Under the pieces are notes generated by a model. That model was not told the DNA's origin and did not search any database. It saw only the letters and a list, made by a program, of their open reading frames with translations. A stretch of 44,059 bases of DNA from Asaia sp. W19 (GTDB lineage: Bacteria > Pseudomonadota > Alphaproteobacteria > Acetobacterales > Acetobacteraceae). Of the stretch, positions 17,509 through 25,387 are shown piece by piece (positions within the stretch are counted from its first letter, which is position 1; each line of letters opens with the position of its first letter). The DNA is taken from assembly GCF_003994335.1 (NCBI RefSeq), contig NZ_PNQZ01000054.1:1-44059 (forward strand). Direction: 5' to 3'. The translations under genes were made by a program, and so were the position numbers.

Positions 17509-18153
17509 CTACCAGCGTATCAGCCACGGCAATACCAGACGCGTGCTGCAGGCCACCAGCGCACAGGCCAATGAATACCAGACGACGAGATAAAGCGGGT
17601 CATCGAAGGGGCAGGCAAGAGCAAAGACGAGCGCACCAAAAGCCGCGCCGGCAATGCCTGTGACCCACGCCGTTCCGCGCACATCAACCGGTGCGCCGCG
17701 GCGCACGATAACACCCAGCGCGAGGACAGCAGGCAGAGCAAGCTCTACGATCTTGCGTGCACAGACCATGCCGTGCGCCGGATCAAGCCTGAGCCATAAG
17801 GCCTCTGGCCCAGCCTGAAGCGCGTCCACAAGCCAGCCAAGGGCAAAAAGTGCAAGAGCGGTCACGCCCAGCCGACGCAGCCCCTGCCGGGGCGAACGCG
17901 TCGGGTCGAGCGAGACCAGCGCCGAAGCAACGCCCAGCCCGACGATCAGTAGCAGCCCGATTGCCTTCCACCAGAAGCTCATCATGTGCATGGCATGGGG
18001 CATGTCAGGGCGCATCAGGCCAAACCCGAGCACTGCACCAATCTCGACCCCGGCGAGAACCGCGAGGGTCAAGGCATCGCGCCAGAGCGAGCGCCTCCGG
18101 ACGGGGCGAAGATCGGTTACAAACTGCTCGATCAGGGGATCATTCACCATCAT
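17509..18153 (-). CDS. nrsF: NrsF-type (DUF1109) membrane anti-sigma factor
   Basis: 214 residues with six hydrophobic segments (about 29-49, 60-81, 92-112, 132-150, 160-180, 186-206) and a short cytoplasmic N terminus, matching the DUF1109/NrsF family. Known members hold their cognate ECF sigma factor at the inner membrane and release it under stress. The start (ATG 18153 or 18150) overlaps the sigma gene end by about 14 bp, so the pair is co-translated. Cys residues in the loops (for example in MVCARK and ACPFDD) could take part in sensing, which is inference. Confidence 0.85.
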   Translation of the reverse strand: MMVNDPLIEQFVTDLRPVRRRSLWRDALTLAVLAGVEIGAVLGFGLMRPDMPHAMHMMSFWWKAIGLLLIVGLGVASALVSLDPTRSPRQGLRRLGVTALALFALGWLVDALQAGPEALWLRLDPAHGMVCARKIVELALPAVLALGVIVRRGAPVDVRGTAWVTGIAGAAFGALVFALACPFDDPLYLVVWYSLACALVACSTRLVLPWLIRW

Positions 18154-18670
18154 TGCCTCCCATCACCAGCGTGCTCATACGACTCAACCCACGATGAATA
18201 TTGACCTTCACCAGCGTCGCGGATTGCCCTGTGCGACGTGCTGCCTCCTCTATGCTCAAACCCTGCAACTTCACCAACCTGATCGCTTCTGCTGGCCCCG
18301 GCTTCAACTGCGCCAGAAGCTTTTCCAGTGCATGAGCCGTGGTCACCTGTTCCTCGTGATCGCCCACAGCCACCGTCTCATCAAGCAGGGTCGTTTGTGT
18401 ACGCCTGGCGGCCCGAAGGCGATCAATCCATTTGTAACGCGCAATCGCCGCAATCCACGGGCCGAATTTCTGGGAAGGATCGAAGGTGTGACGCTTCTCA
18501 TGCACTGCCATAAGGGTGTCCTGCACGGCGTCATCGACCATTGAGGGCGGCAGGCGTTTGAGGAAAAAACGGCGCAACCATGCCTGAGCCTCGCCCAGCA
18601 CCAGGCGATAAGCCTGTGCATCTCCTGCCTGCGCGGCCTCCATCCAACGGCTCCAATCCGCTTCTGTCAA
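18140..18670 (-). CDS. sigF: ECF RNA polymerase sigma factor (SigF-like)
   Basis: 176 residues. Region 2 is DDAVQDTLMAVHEKRHTFDPSQKFGPWIAAIARYKWIDRLR (about 46-87) and region 4 is LKPGPAEAIRLVKLQGLSIEEAARRTGQSATLVKVNIHRGL (about 125-165). The overlap with an NrsF gene places it with SigF-type ECF factors that respond to reactive chlorine or metal stress in Proteobacteria. It lies third in a minus-strand operon behind msrB and msrA, so the promoter-like site at 19997-20022 would make it self-activating. The same site type precedes the cytochrome b and Met-rich protein genes. Confidence 0.88.
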   Translation of the reverse strand: MTEADWSRWMEAAQAGDAQAYRLVLGEAQAWLRRFFLKRLPPSMVDDAVQDTLMAVHEKRHTFDPSQKFGPWIAAIARYKWIDRLRAARRTQTTLLDETVAVGDHEEQVTTAHALEKLLAQLKPGPAEAIRLVKLQGLSIEEAARRTGQSATLVKVNIHRGLSRMSTLVMGGNDGE

Positions 18671-18700
18671 AAATCTGCTGCCTTCATGCGTGATCGGAGA

Positions 18701-19492
18701 TCATTTCCTACCGCTATCATTTGACATACGTAAAGACCCAGGCGCCGTAGAAAGTGCGAGGACTGGCTCTGTCCGCCAGCTTGCCGGGAAGCTGGCACGC
18801 AGTGCGTCCAGCCGCGGGGCATCATAGGTCTCGATGTAGATATTATGCGGATAACGCGCGGCGAAATTCTGGTGCTCTCTTTCCGCCCCGGTAAACGCCT
18901 TGTCAGGCTGAACATGCGTTGCGATGGGCTGGGCAAAAATGTGGGCGGCATCGAGCTGCGCGATATAGGCCTCTGCCTCACGCGCCTGTTGCGCTGTGCG
19001 CGTGAAGATGACGGAACGGTATTGTGGCCCCGTATCGGGGAATTGCTGGTCGATCTGCGTCGGGTCCAGTGCCACGGTGAAGAATATCCGCATCAGCGTG
19101 CCAAAGCTGACGAGGGTGGGATCATACTCGACCTCAACCGATTCCGCATGACCGGTATCGCCTTCGCTGACGCGTTCATACTGGGCCGTGTCACGCGCAC
19201 CGCCGTCATATCCAGCTCGGGTGGCTGTGACGCCTCGCACATGCTGGAATATGCTCTGCACCCCCCAGAAACACCCTCCCGCAAAAACGACGCTGGATGG
19301 GGTTATCCCCGGACGGGAATCATCGGGGGGTGCCGTCATCTGCCCGATGGGTTTGTCGTTACCGGTCTTTGCCACGATAACGGGCTCAGGCAAGGTCGGA
19401 TAGGCAGACGCCCTTGAGGTGACCTCGTGCAAAATTCCATAAAGGCTGAATGTGGCGAGCGCGACGCCAAGCACGTTTTTTCTGATCATCAT
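18701..19492 (-). CDS. msrA: Exported peptide methionine sulfoxide reductase A
   Basis: 263 residues with a hydrophobic N-terminal segment (VLGVALATFSLYGI) ending near SRASA-YP, consistent with export or membrane anchoring. The MsrA domain begins about residue 66 with the active-site GGCFWG and continues with AGYDGG, YERVSEGDTGHAESVEVEYDP and QYRSVIF. It reduces the S-epimer of methionine sulfoxide. A C-terminal extension of about 40 residues follows the domain. It lies 8 bp after msrB and 30 bp before the sigma gene, so one transcript is likely. Confidence 0.92.
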   Translation of the reverse strand: MMIRKNVLGVALATFSLYGILHEVTSRASAYPTLPEPVIVAKTGNDKPIGQMTAPPDDSRPGITPSSVVFAGGCFWGVQSIFQHVRGVTATRAGYDGGARDTAQYERVSEGDTGHAESVEVEYDPTLVSFGTLMRIFFTVALDPTQIDQQFPDTGPQYRSVIFTRTAQQAREAEAYIAQLDAAHIFAQPIATHVQPDKAFTGAEREHQNFAARYPHNIYIETYDAPRLDALRASFPASWRTEPVLALSTAPGSLRMSNDSGRK

Positions 19493-19500
19493 GCGAACTT

Positions 19501-19962
19501 TCAGACTGGCCTGAAGGTAAGGGCTGCACCGTTCATGCAGTAGCGCAATCCGGTCGGTTGGGGACCGTCATCAAAGACATGGCCAAGATGACCACCGCAT
19601 GTCGCGCACTGTACCTCCGTACGCTCCATGCCAAGACTGTCATCCCCACGCTCCTGAACAGCATGGGGCAGCGCTGCCGTGAAACTTGGCCAGCCCGTCC
19701 CGCTTTCGAACTTGCTGCGTGAGTCAAATGCCGGCGTTGCGCAGCCTGCGCAGGCAAACCGCCCCTGTCGGTGTTCGTTCAGGAGCGGGCTGGACCAGGG
19801 TGCCTCTGTGCCAGCCTCGCGCAGAATCTCGAATTGCTCCGGTGTGAGCAGGCGCCGCCATTCAGCAGCACTATGCGTCACGGGATAAGGTTCTGCGCCC
19901 CAGGCGCGGCCCGACAGAGCCAGACAGACTGAAGCAAGGCAGAATTGTCGACGCGATGTCAT
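19501..19962 (-). CDS. msrB: Tat-exported methionine sulfoxide reductase B
   Basis: 153 residues from ATG 19962. The N terminus MTSRRQFCLASVCLALSG is a twin-arginine signal with cleavage expected after GRAWGA. The SelR domain has both zinc CxxC pairs (CAGC and CATC), the GTGWPSF segment and catalytic Cys in LRYCMNGAAL, where homologues read RYCINS. It reduces the R-epimer of methionine sulfoxide, complementing MsrA. An ATG at 19989 would fall almost on the predicted transcription start, so the shorter start is preferred. First gene of the msrB-msrA-sigF-nrsF operon. Confidence 0.9.
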   Translation of the reverse strand: MTSRRQFCLASVCLALSGRAWGAEPYPVTHSAAEWRRLLTPEQFEILREAGTEAPWSSPLLNEHRQGRFACAGCATPAFDSRSKFESGTGWPSFTAALPHAVQERGDDSLGMERTEVQCATCGGHLGHVFDDGPQPTGLRYCMNGAALTFRPV

Positions 19963-19996
19963 GATCTTCGCCCTTTTGCTGAATTTCACACCATCC

Positions 19997-20022
19997 TTCG
20001 TGCTGCACCGCGCAGAGGTTAC
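19997..20022 (-). promoter_or_regulatory. SigF-type promoter for the msrB-msrA-sigF-nrsF operon
   Basis: On the minus strand the site reads GTAACC (20022-20017), 16 bp, then CGAA (20000-19997), 35 bp before the msrB start. It matches the GTAACC-N16-CGAA form that I recall for SigF-dependent promoters in Caulobacter. Two further copies precede the other two transcription units of this island. Confidence 0.7.
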
Positions 20023-20055
20023 GGGCAGTCACACTGTTTTTTTTCGTTCCGTGCC

Positions 20056-20081
20056 GTAACTTTTAGGGGCCTGCGCACGAA
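20056..20081 (+). promoter_or_regulatory. SigF-type promoter for the cytochrome b/molybdoenzyme operon
   Basis: GTAACT (20056-20061), 16-bp spacer, CGAA (20078-20081), 43 bp before the cytochrome b start. It faces away from the msrB promoter 33 bp to its left, and both share the extended -10 sequence GCACGAAGGA. Confidence 0.65.
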
Positions 20082-20124
20082 GGAAGCTCTGCCAGCCTCC
20101 AGAAGACTCAGGGAACGAACTGCC

Positions 20125-20748
20125 ATGTCACGATCGCGACGCGCGCCCGCACCGATCATACGCCTCACCCATTGGGCAGGCGCGCTTGCCATGCTCGTCA
20201 TGATCGGTAGTGGCTGGCAGATCTACAACGCCTCCCCTATCCTGCCTTTCGAATTCCCCGCTGCCATCACTCTTGGAGGCTGGCTTGGCGGCGGCATTGC
20301 CTGGCATTTTGCTGCCATGTGGGTGCTGATGGGGGCGGGGCTGGTTTACGTTGTGTATGGCGCCGCAAGCGGGCATTTTCGCAATGACCTGCGCCCCGCA
20401 GGACCGCGATCTGTGGTTAGGGATATAGGGCAGGCCGTGCGCCTGAAGCTCTCCCACAAGGCTGGTCACTACAACGCCGTGCAACGTGCGCTCTATACGG
20501 GCGTGCTTGTGGTGGCTGTGCTGACGGTCACGACGGGCCTCTCGATCTGGAAACCCGTGCAACTTGGATGGCTGACCTGGTTGTTCGGAGGCTACGACAT
20601 TGCCCGGTGCATCCATTTTGCCATGATGAGCCTGATTGTAGGCTTTCTTTTGCTCCATGTCGCGCTTGCCCTGATGGTGCCTGCCACCTTGTGGGGCATG
20701 GTGTTCGGGCGACGCATGCCAGATAGCGACAAGGAGAGCGCATCATGA
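20125..20748 (+). CDS. Cytochrome b561-type membrane subunit
   Basis: 207 residues with four hydrophobic helices and histidines placed for b-heme ligation (LTHWAGALAM, AWHFAAMWVLM, HKAGHYNAVQ, CIHFAMMSLIVGFLLLHVAL). It fits the cytochrome b561/FdhI-like PF01292 family and not the ferric-reductase-like MsrQ/YedZ. It would pass electrons from the quinol pool to the periplasmic molybdoenzyme encoded next, whose ATG overlaps its stop (ATGA 20745-20748). ATG 20125 was chosen because upstream in-frame codons lie across the predicted promoter. Confidence 0.85.
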   Translation: MSRSRRAPAPIIRLTHWAGALAMLVMIGSGWQIYNASPILPFEFPAAITLGGWLGGGIAWHFAAMWVLMGAGLVYVVYGAASGHFRNDLRPAGPRSVVRDIGQAVRLKLSHKAGHYNAVQRALYTGVLVVAVLTVTTGLSIWKPVQLGWLTWLFGGYDIARCIHFAMMSLIVGFLLLHVALALMVPATLWGMVFGRRMPDSDKESAS

Positions 20749-21494
20749 GTCCGCCGAAAATCGACCGCGCCGGTGCCGCGCCTGAGTTGCGCAAGCTCGA
20801 ACGCAGGCTCTTCCTTCGGAACAGTCTTTCGCTTGGTGGGCTTTCCCTGCTGTCAGGCTGCGCACTGGACGATAATGCGTCGGTGGAACACGCCCTCAGC
20901 CTGATGTCACGTTTCACCGACCGGATGCAGGCGCTTCTTTTCAGCCGTCAGCGCCTCGCAAGGGGATTTGACCCGTCACGCATCACACATCCCTTTCCAT
21001 TCAATGCCTATTATGACGAGAGCGACATAAGGCTCGTCGAGACTTCATCCTGGCGGCTGGAGGTGAGCGGGCTTGTTTCAGACAAGAGCCCCTGGTCCGT
21101 CGCCCGGTTTCGCACCCTGCCGCAGAAAAGGCAGATCACGCGACATATCTGCGTGGAGGGGTGGAGCGCTATCGGAGATTGGTCGGGGGTTCCGCTCTCT
21201 GTATTCCTGCAACATGTCGGGGCCGATCTACGGGCAAGATATGTGAATTTCCGCTGTTTTGATGATTACAGCACGAGTATCGATATGGCGACGGCACTTC
21301 ATCCGCAAACAATCATGGCGCTGGATTTCGGCGGGAACCCTCTCCCACCCGCCTATGGCGCCCCGATGAAGATCCGCATCCCTACAAAACTCGGCTATAA
21401 AAACCCGAAATATCTCGCCTCTATCGAGGTCACGAATCATTTCCCGGGCGGATATTGGGAAGACCAGGGGTATGACTGGTTCGGCGGTTCATAA
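20745..21494 (+). CDS. Molybdopterin-dependent oxidoreductase, YedY/MsrP-like
   Basis: 249 residues of the sulfite oxidase/YedY fold. The N terminus has a twin-arginine motif (ERRLFLRNSLSLGG) followed by a lipobox-like LLSGC, so it may be a Tat-exported lipoprotein. The Mo-ligand Cys lies in the conserved HICVEGWSAIGDWSGVPL segment, and the family tail KLGYKNPKYLASIEVTNHFPGGYWEDQGYDWFGGS is intact. MsrP enzymes reduce both epimers of protein-bound methionine sulfoxide in the periplasm, and YedY1 in Azospira acts on a Met-rich peptide. Context here (MsrA, MsrB, SigF/NrsF, Met-rich protein) supports the same role; sulfite oxidation is less likely. Confidence 0.88.
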   Translation: MSPPKIDRAGAAPELRKLERRLFLRNSLSLGGLSLLSGCALDDNASVEHALSLMSRFTDRMQALLFSRQRLARGFDPSRITHPFPFNAYYDESDIRLVETSSWRLEVSGLVSDKSPWSVARFRTLPQKRQITRHICVEGWSAIGDWSGVPLSVFLQHVGADLRARYVNFRCFDDYSTSIDMATALHPQTIMALDFGGNPLPPAYGAPMKIRIPTKLGYKNPKYLASIEVTNHFPGGYWEDQGYDWFGGS

Positions 21495-21510
21495 AAAACC
21501 ACACAAGCGT

Positions 21511-21536
21511 GTAACCTGCGGCAAGGCTGAGGCGAA
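21511..21536 (+). promoter_or_regulatory. SigF-type promoter for the Met-rich protein
   Basis: GTAACC (21511-21516), 16-bp spacer, CGAA (21533-21536), 65 bp upstream of the ATG at 21602. It is an exact match to the form before msrB. Confidence 0.7.
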
Positions 21537-21601
21537 AGAAAAGATATCGGAAGCTGGCGTGTCCATTTTCCGATCCTTTAAACCGATCTAGGAATGTAAT
21601 C

Positions 21602-21955
21602 ATGTCTTTTCGTACACTCGCTCTCGCCTGTACCCTCTCTTCGACAATGCTGCTGGGAGCCCCTGCCTTCGCTCAGGACACCATGTCACAAGGGACGATG
21701 TCGCGGGGCGCTATGGCACATGACAGCATGTCCCACGGTGACATGTCCTCCGACAGCATGAAGAAGCATGCCATGACGAAGGACGAAATGGCGCCCCACG
21801 GGATGTCGAAGCAGTCCATGAGCAAGCACGGCAGCATGATGAAGTCAGAGGGTATGGAAAAGAAGAACAAGATGGGCAGTGCGATGAAGCACGACCCGAT
21901 GGAACATGACGCGATGAGCAATGACTCGAAAGGCGACATGGCAAAGCCGAACTAA
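21602..21955 (+). CDS. Exported Met-rich protein (MrpX-like methionine sink)
   Basis: 117 residues: a Sec signal peptide cleaved after GAPAFA (residue 24) and a 93-residue mature part with 18 Met, no Cys, and many Ser, His, Lys and Asp. Met recurs every four to six residues (TMSQGTMSRGAMAHDSMSHG), giving an unstructured, repetitive, highly hydrophilic chain. In Azospira a periplasmic Met-rich peptide made under SigF control consumes hypochlorite through Met oxidation and is recycled by a YedY enzyme. The position next to a YedY-like gene and MsrA/MsrB, with its own SigF-type promoter, supports the same role. Metal binding by the Met/His content is an alternative. Confidence 0.82.
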   Translation: MSFRTLALACTLSSTMLLGAPAFAQDTMSQGTMSRGAMAHDSMSHGDMSSDSMKKHAMTKDEMAPHGMSKQSMSKHGSMMKSEGMEKKNKMGSAMKHDPMEHDAMSNDSKGDMAKPN

Positions 21956-21965
21956 GGGCCAGACG

Positions 21966-21986
21966 CCTGTGGCCAAAAGCCACAGG
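21966..21986 (+). terminator. Terminator-like hairpin after the Met-rich protein gene
   Basis: CCTGTGGC (21966-21973) and GCCACAGG (21979-21986) with loop CAAAA form an 8-bp stem 10 bp past the stop codon. A short CCCTTT follows, with no long T run. Confidence 0.6.
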
Positions 21987-22123
21987 TCGTCCCTTTGGGG
22001 CGTAATCGGGTTCTGGTCCTAGCGAAATGTCAAACAGCGCCGGGGCACGTTAGAAAAAGATGACATCAGAGAGCTTTCGCCTTCGCTGCCGATAAGCTGT
22101 ATCCCATAGGATAATACGAGTAG

Positions 22124-23002
22124 CTATCGTGTCAGATGTCCACGCAAGGCATCGTTAAAAACTCGAACCTTGGAGGAGAGGCTCCGATGCGCGGCGTAGA
22201 CCGCATGTACCTCCACCGTCTCCGCTTCATAATCGGGGAGCAGTCTCACAAGTCGCCCTTGCTCGATTAAAGGGCTTGCCAAGAAGGCAGGCAAACGCCC
22301 GACACCTCCCCCGCTCTCTAGGACGACCTGCAGGACGGCGGGCTCCGGGATGACGGATCGAACAGCGACAGGTACGCAATGCTCGCGATCAGAGCGATCC
22401 CTGAAACGCCAGATCGACGGTTGATCGGTCCACCCAAGCAACTCGTGATCGGCCAAGTCGTGTGGCGTTTGGGGCCTACCTCTTTCCAAAAGGTAGGCTG
22501 GGTTCGAGCAGGGCCATAATTCGATCCTGCCCAGCTTGCTGGCGATTAGGTCGGAGTCGGGCATGGCCCCTATTCGGATTGCCACGTCGACATCCTCCCT
22601 CGCCAGATCGACGATCCGGTTCTCGGCCTCAAGATGAACGCGCAGATCAGGGTAGTCTCGCAGAAAATGCGGCAGCATCGGCGCCACCAGCCCGATTGCG
22701 AATGTCGTTGCTGCGCTGATCTTCAGAACGCCTCGAGGTTGCCCCGTCACCCCATCGAGGGCCGCGGCAGCCTCATTCAGATCGTCCATGACGCGTCTAG
22801 CATGGATCAAGAGTATGCGCCCGGCCTCGGTCAGTCTGAGGGCATGCGCGCCGCGTTCGAACAGCTTCGCCCCAATTTCCCTCTCCAGACGGGATAATGC
22901 CCGGCTGAGCGATGATTTAGGCGTTCCCGTGACGCGCGAGGCTGCGCTGAGGCTCATGGTCTCCGCGATGCGCAGAAAGCTGCCGAGATCATCTGAGTTC
23001 AT
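22124..23002 (-). CDS. LysR-family transcriptional regulator
   Basis: 292 residues from ATG 23002 (MNSDDLGSFLRIAETMSLSAASRVTGTPKSSLSRALSRLEREIG), a normal LTTR HTH, with the effector domain from about residue 90 (GVLKISAATTFAIGLVAPMLPHFLRDYPDLRVHLE). A longer in-frame upstream start would overlap the divergent promoter. It is divergent from an NmrA-type gene 98 bp away, which is its likely target. Confidence 0.88.
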   Translation of the reverse strand: MNSDDLGSFLRIAETMSLSAASRVTGTPKSSLSRALSRLEREIGAKLFERGAHALRLTEAGRILLIHARRVMDDLNEAAAALDGVTGQPRGVLKISAATTFAIGLVAPMLPHFLRDYPDLRVHLEAENRIVDLAREDVDVAIRIGAMPDSDLIASKLGRIELWPCSNPAYLLERGRPQTPHDLADHELLGWTDQPSIWRFRDRSDREHCVPVAVRSVIPEPAVLQVVLESGGGVGRLPAFLASPLIEQGRLVRLLPDYEAETVEVHAVYAAHRSLSSKVRVFNDALRGHLTR

Positions 23003-23100
23003 GGGCTCGTGTTCCAGATATGGAACAAGACGTCTACGATGACGCACCTGCCCTGTCCAACGGGAACGGCTTATCGTACCTCTGTATTGAGGGGGCCGAG

Positions 23101-23958
23101 ATGTCAAAACCAGTCATTCTGATTACGGGCGCGACCGGACAACAAGGCGGAGCCACGATCCGCGAGATGCAACGTCGAGGGCTTTGGCACATTCGCGCGC
23201 TTGTTCGGGATTTGAAGGCGCCAAAAGCAGTCGCTCTGGCAAAACATGGAGTTGAGCTTGTTCTCGGCGATCTAGACGACGATCACTCCCTTCGATTGGC
23301 GCTTGATGGGGCTGAGGGCGTTTTATCTGTCCAGTCGCCCATGAAGATCGGTCCAGTCGGCGAAGAGCGACAAGGGAAGACGCTTGCCAGGGTTGCCAAG
23401 GAGAGTGGTGTGAGGCACTTCGTGCAATGCTCCGCAGGCGGGGTAGAGCGACGGAGCGGCGTGCCGCATTTCGAGAGCAAATGGGCGATCGAGCAGCACA
23501 TCTCGTCCCTTGACTTACCCTCTACAATTTTGCGTCCGGCGGCATTCATGGAAAACTTTTCGAGCATGATCTTTCGGATCACCATGCTCTCCATGATGAA
23601 GACCTATCTGAGGCGGAATCAGGCCATGCAGCTTGTCTCGGTGCAGGACGTCGCCTGGTTCGCGGCGGAGGCGTTCGAGAAACCTGATCAGTACCTTGGT
23701 CGGGTCATGGAGCTTGCAGGCGATAGCGTGACGGCCCGCGCCGCAGCGTCAATTCTGAGGGATGCCGGAATACGTCCTAGCCGCAGCTTTACGATACCCT
23801 CTGTCATGCGGAAGCGCTTTCCCGAGGATTTCCGTTTGATGTTCGAGTGGATTGCCCGAGACGGGTTCAAGGCTGATATCCCCGTTCTGCGCCGCGAGCA
23901 CCCTTCATTGCTCACACTTGAGGACTGGGCGCTGCAACGCGCAAAGTATTGCCGTTAA
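23101..23958 (+). CDS. NmrA-family NAD(P)-binding protein
   Basis: 285 residues of the NmrA/HSCARG-like atypical SDR family: dinucleotide motif ITGATGQQGG (8-17), then KAVALAKHGVELVLGDLDD, HFVQCSAGGVER, and LPSTILRPAAFMENF. The Tyr of the classical YxxxK is absent, as usual for NmrA proteins. Such proteins either sense the NADP/NADPH ratio or act as quinone/azo reductases. ATG 23101 is preceded by GGGGGCCGAG. Controlled probably by the divergent LysR gene. Confidence 0.85.
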   Translation: MSKPVILITGATGQQGGATIREMQRRGLWHIRALVRDLKAPKAVALAKHGVELVLGDLDDDHSLRLALDGAEGVLSVQSPMKIGPVGEERQGKTLARVAKESGVRHFVQCSAGGVERRSGVPHFESKWAIEQHISSLDLPSTILRPAAFMENFSSMIFRITMLSMMKTYLRRNQAMQLVSVQDVAWFAAEAFEKPDQYLGRVMELAGDSVTARAAASILRDAGIRPSRSFTIPSVMRKRFPEDFRLMFEWIARDGFKADIPVLRREHPSLLTLEDWALQRAKYCR

Positions 23959-23969
23959 CATCTGTCGTA

Positions 23970-24080
23970 GTCTGACGATCGGATCGGTCGATGCCGCATA
24001 GCGAGAAAGGGAAGCCGATATTTGAAAATTGACAAGCTTCTTTCGGTTTTTGACTCCCGGTTGCCTCTATTACCGGTAGT
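23970..24080 (+). repeat. Dispersed hairpin element, copy 3
   Basis: Bases 23970-24020 align with 8175-8225 (41 of 51 identical, no gap). The hairpin that follows has arms ACTCCCGGT (24053-24061) and ACCGGTAGT (24072-24080), with one C-T mismatch and a 10-nt loop TGCCTCTATT. Against copies 1 and 2 one stem pair has changed A-T to G-C on both sides. It starts 12 bp after the NmrA stop codon. Confidence 0.6.
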
Positions 24081-24502
24081 GCGGCCAGTGGGCGCAAAAT
24101 ATCGAAGACCGAGCTTATCATGCAACCAGGCCCGGAGGAATTTTAAGCGCGCGATCTCCTCAGCGAAACCAGACAGTTTTGGCTATCGGTTTTTTTTTGG
24201 AATGGTCGGCCTAGGGTTCAGATCGAGTGCCGCACCACACGTTCGAGAGATAATCCTCTGCATCTATGAAAAGGAAGCATAGTAGTACATGTGACCGGCC
24301 TCTCTCTAAGGGCAGCATAGAGAGACCGATTTGTGTGAGTAGTACTCTGACGATGATGATCTACGCTCCTCCTTTGAGCCAGATTGCGGAGACCGTGCTG
24401 CTTTTATGGAATGCAACGGCGGAAGTGAGTGGACAGTCGCCTGATTTCTTTGCAGCCCGTATATTTATAAAGAAGATACTCTAGCGAGTTCGTTCTCCAG
24501 TT
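24081..24502. other. Intergenic, no supported gene
   Basis: 422 bp with lower GC than the flanks and only short frames without recognisable content or ribosome binding sites. Confidence 0.45.
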
Positions 24503-24925
24503 TCAGTCTTCGCGGGGCGCAGCACGTCCGCGCTTGATCCCCGCACGATGGGATTTGCCGTCCATCCGGCGCGCGCGCGCCGCTCGCCCCGGGCGCGTAG
24601 GAATCCTGAACGCCTGACGGTGGGCAGCTTCGCGGATCATTGTGGTCAGACGTTCAATTGCGTCCTCGCGATTGCGGATCTGCGTGCGGAAACGCCGGGC
24701 CGTAATGACGACCACGCCATCTCGCGTCGCCCGGCTTCCAGCGATTTTCAGCAGTCGTACGCGCACCCGTTCAGGCAAGGACGTGGAACGCGCGGTATCG
24801 AAACGTAGCTGTGCTGCGGTCGCAACTTTGTTGACGTTCTGACCGCCGGGCCCGGACGCCAGAATATAGCTGATCTGAAGTTCGTCATCGGCAAGAGACA
24901 GGCCGGGGAGAATGGGAATTGCCAT
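24503..24925 (-). CDS. arfB: ArfB-type peptidyl-tRNA hydrolase (ribosome rescue)
   Basis: 140 residues from ATG 24925. It has the class-I release-factor catalytic GGQ motif (27-29 in ASGPGGQNVNKVATAAQLRFD) without the codon-recognition domains, and an Arg/Lys-rich C-terminal tail (RPGRAARARRMDGKSHRAGIKRGRA) of the sort that enters the empty mRNA channel. This is the ArfB/YaeJ architecture, releasing peptides from ribosomes stalled at mRNA ends. An upstream in-frame ATG at 24949 is less like the family. Confidence 0.92.
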   Translation of the reverse strand: MAIPILPGLSLADDELQISYILASGPGGQNVNKVATAAQLRFDTARSTSLPERVRVRLLKIAGSRATRDGVVVITARRFRTQIRNREDAIERLTTMIREAAHRQAFRIPTRPGRAARARRMDGKSHRAGIKRGRAAPRED

Positions 24926-25277
24926 GACGCGCCCCATAGCATATCGCACCGCGAAATGCCCGCATGCGCTGTCTCTGAAGCGTTCAGGCGCTTCCCTAAA
25001 GAGGTCGATTACCCCGCATCCTCCCCTATGTGCCGGCCGCAGAGCATGCCTCTAACGCTATCGCATTTGGGCGCGATCGAGAGCGAGCGACCCCACTGGC
25101 TTCGCCATATACATTTCAAATAAGAAATTTAGGATGCCCTTGGGTAAGTTCATCGTGATCGCGAATACTTTCATCAATTAGGGAACTTTCAGGTGCCCGC
25201 TTTGAATCATTGTCCTTTGGTGCGGCTCAAGCATTTCAACAATAAACAAGAAAGCGCACCTCAGAGACTGCTGACTC

Positions 25278-25382
25278 TCACCGATGTACTCGAAGCCGTA
25301 CAGCTGCGCCGCCTTCTTTGCGGACGCTTGCGGGCGTGAGCAGGTAGCCGCAGAGCGGACATCGCGTCTGGGTGTATAACAT
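25278..25382 (-). CDS. Small CPxCG-containing ORF, doubtful
   Basis: A 34-codon frame (MLYTQTRCPLCGYLLTPASVRK) with one Cys-x2-Cys-Gly knuckle, as in half of a zinc ribbon. No partner Cys pair follows and no strong ribosome binding site is visible. It may be a remnant. The surrounding 24926-25387 otherwise shows no gene. Confidence 0.25.
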   Translation of the reverse strand: MLYTQTRCPLCGYLLTPASVRKEGGAAVRLRVHR

Positions 25383-25387
25383 GACAA

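Noticed and set aside
20745..21494. Sulfite oxidase role for the molybdoenzyme
   Set aside because: The fold is shared, but the neighbours are MsrA, MsrB, a Met-rich protein and SigF/NrsF with no sulfite-related genes, so an MsrP/YedY role fits better.
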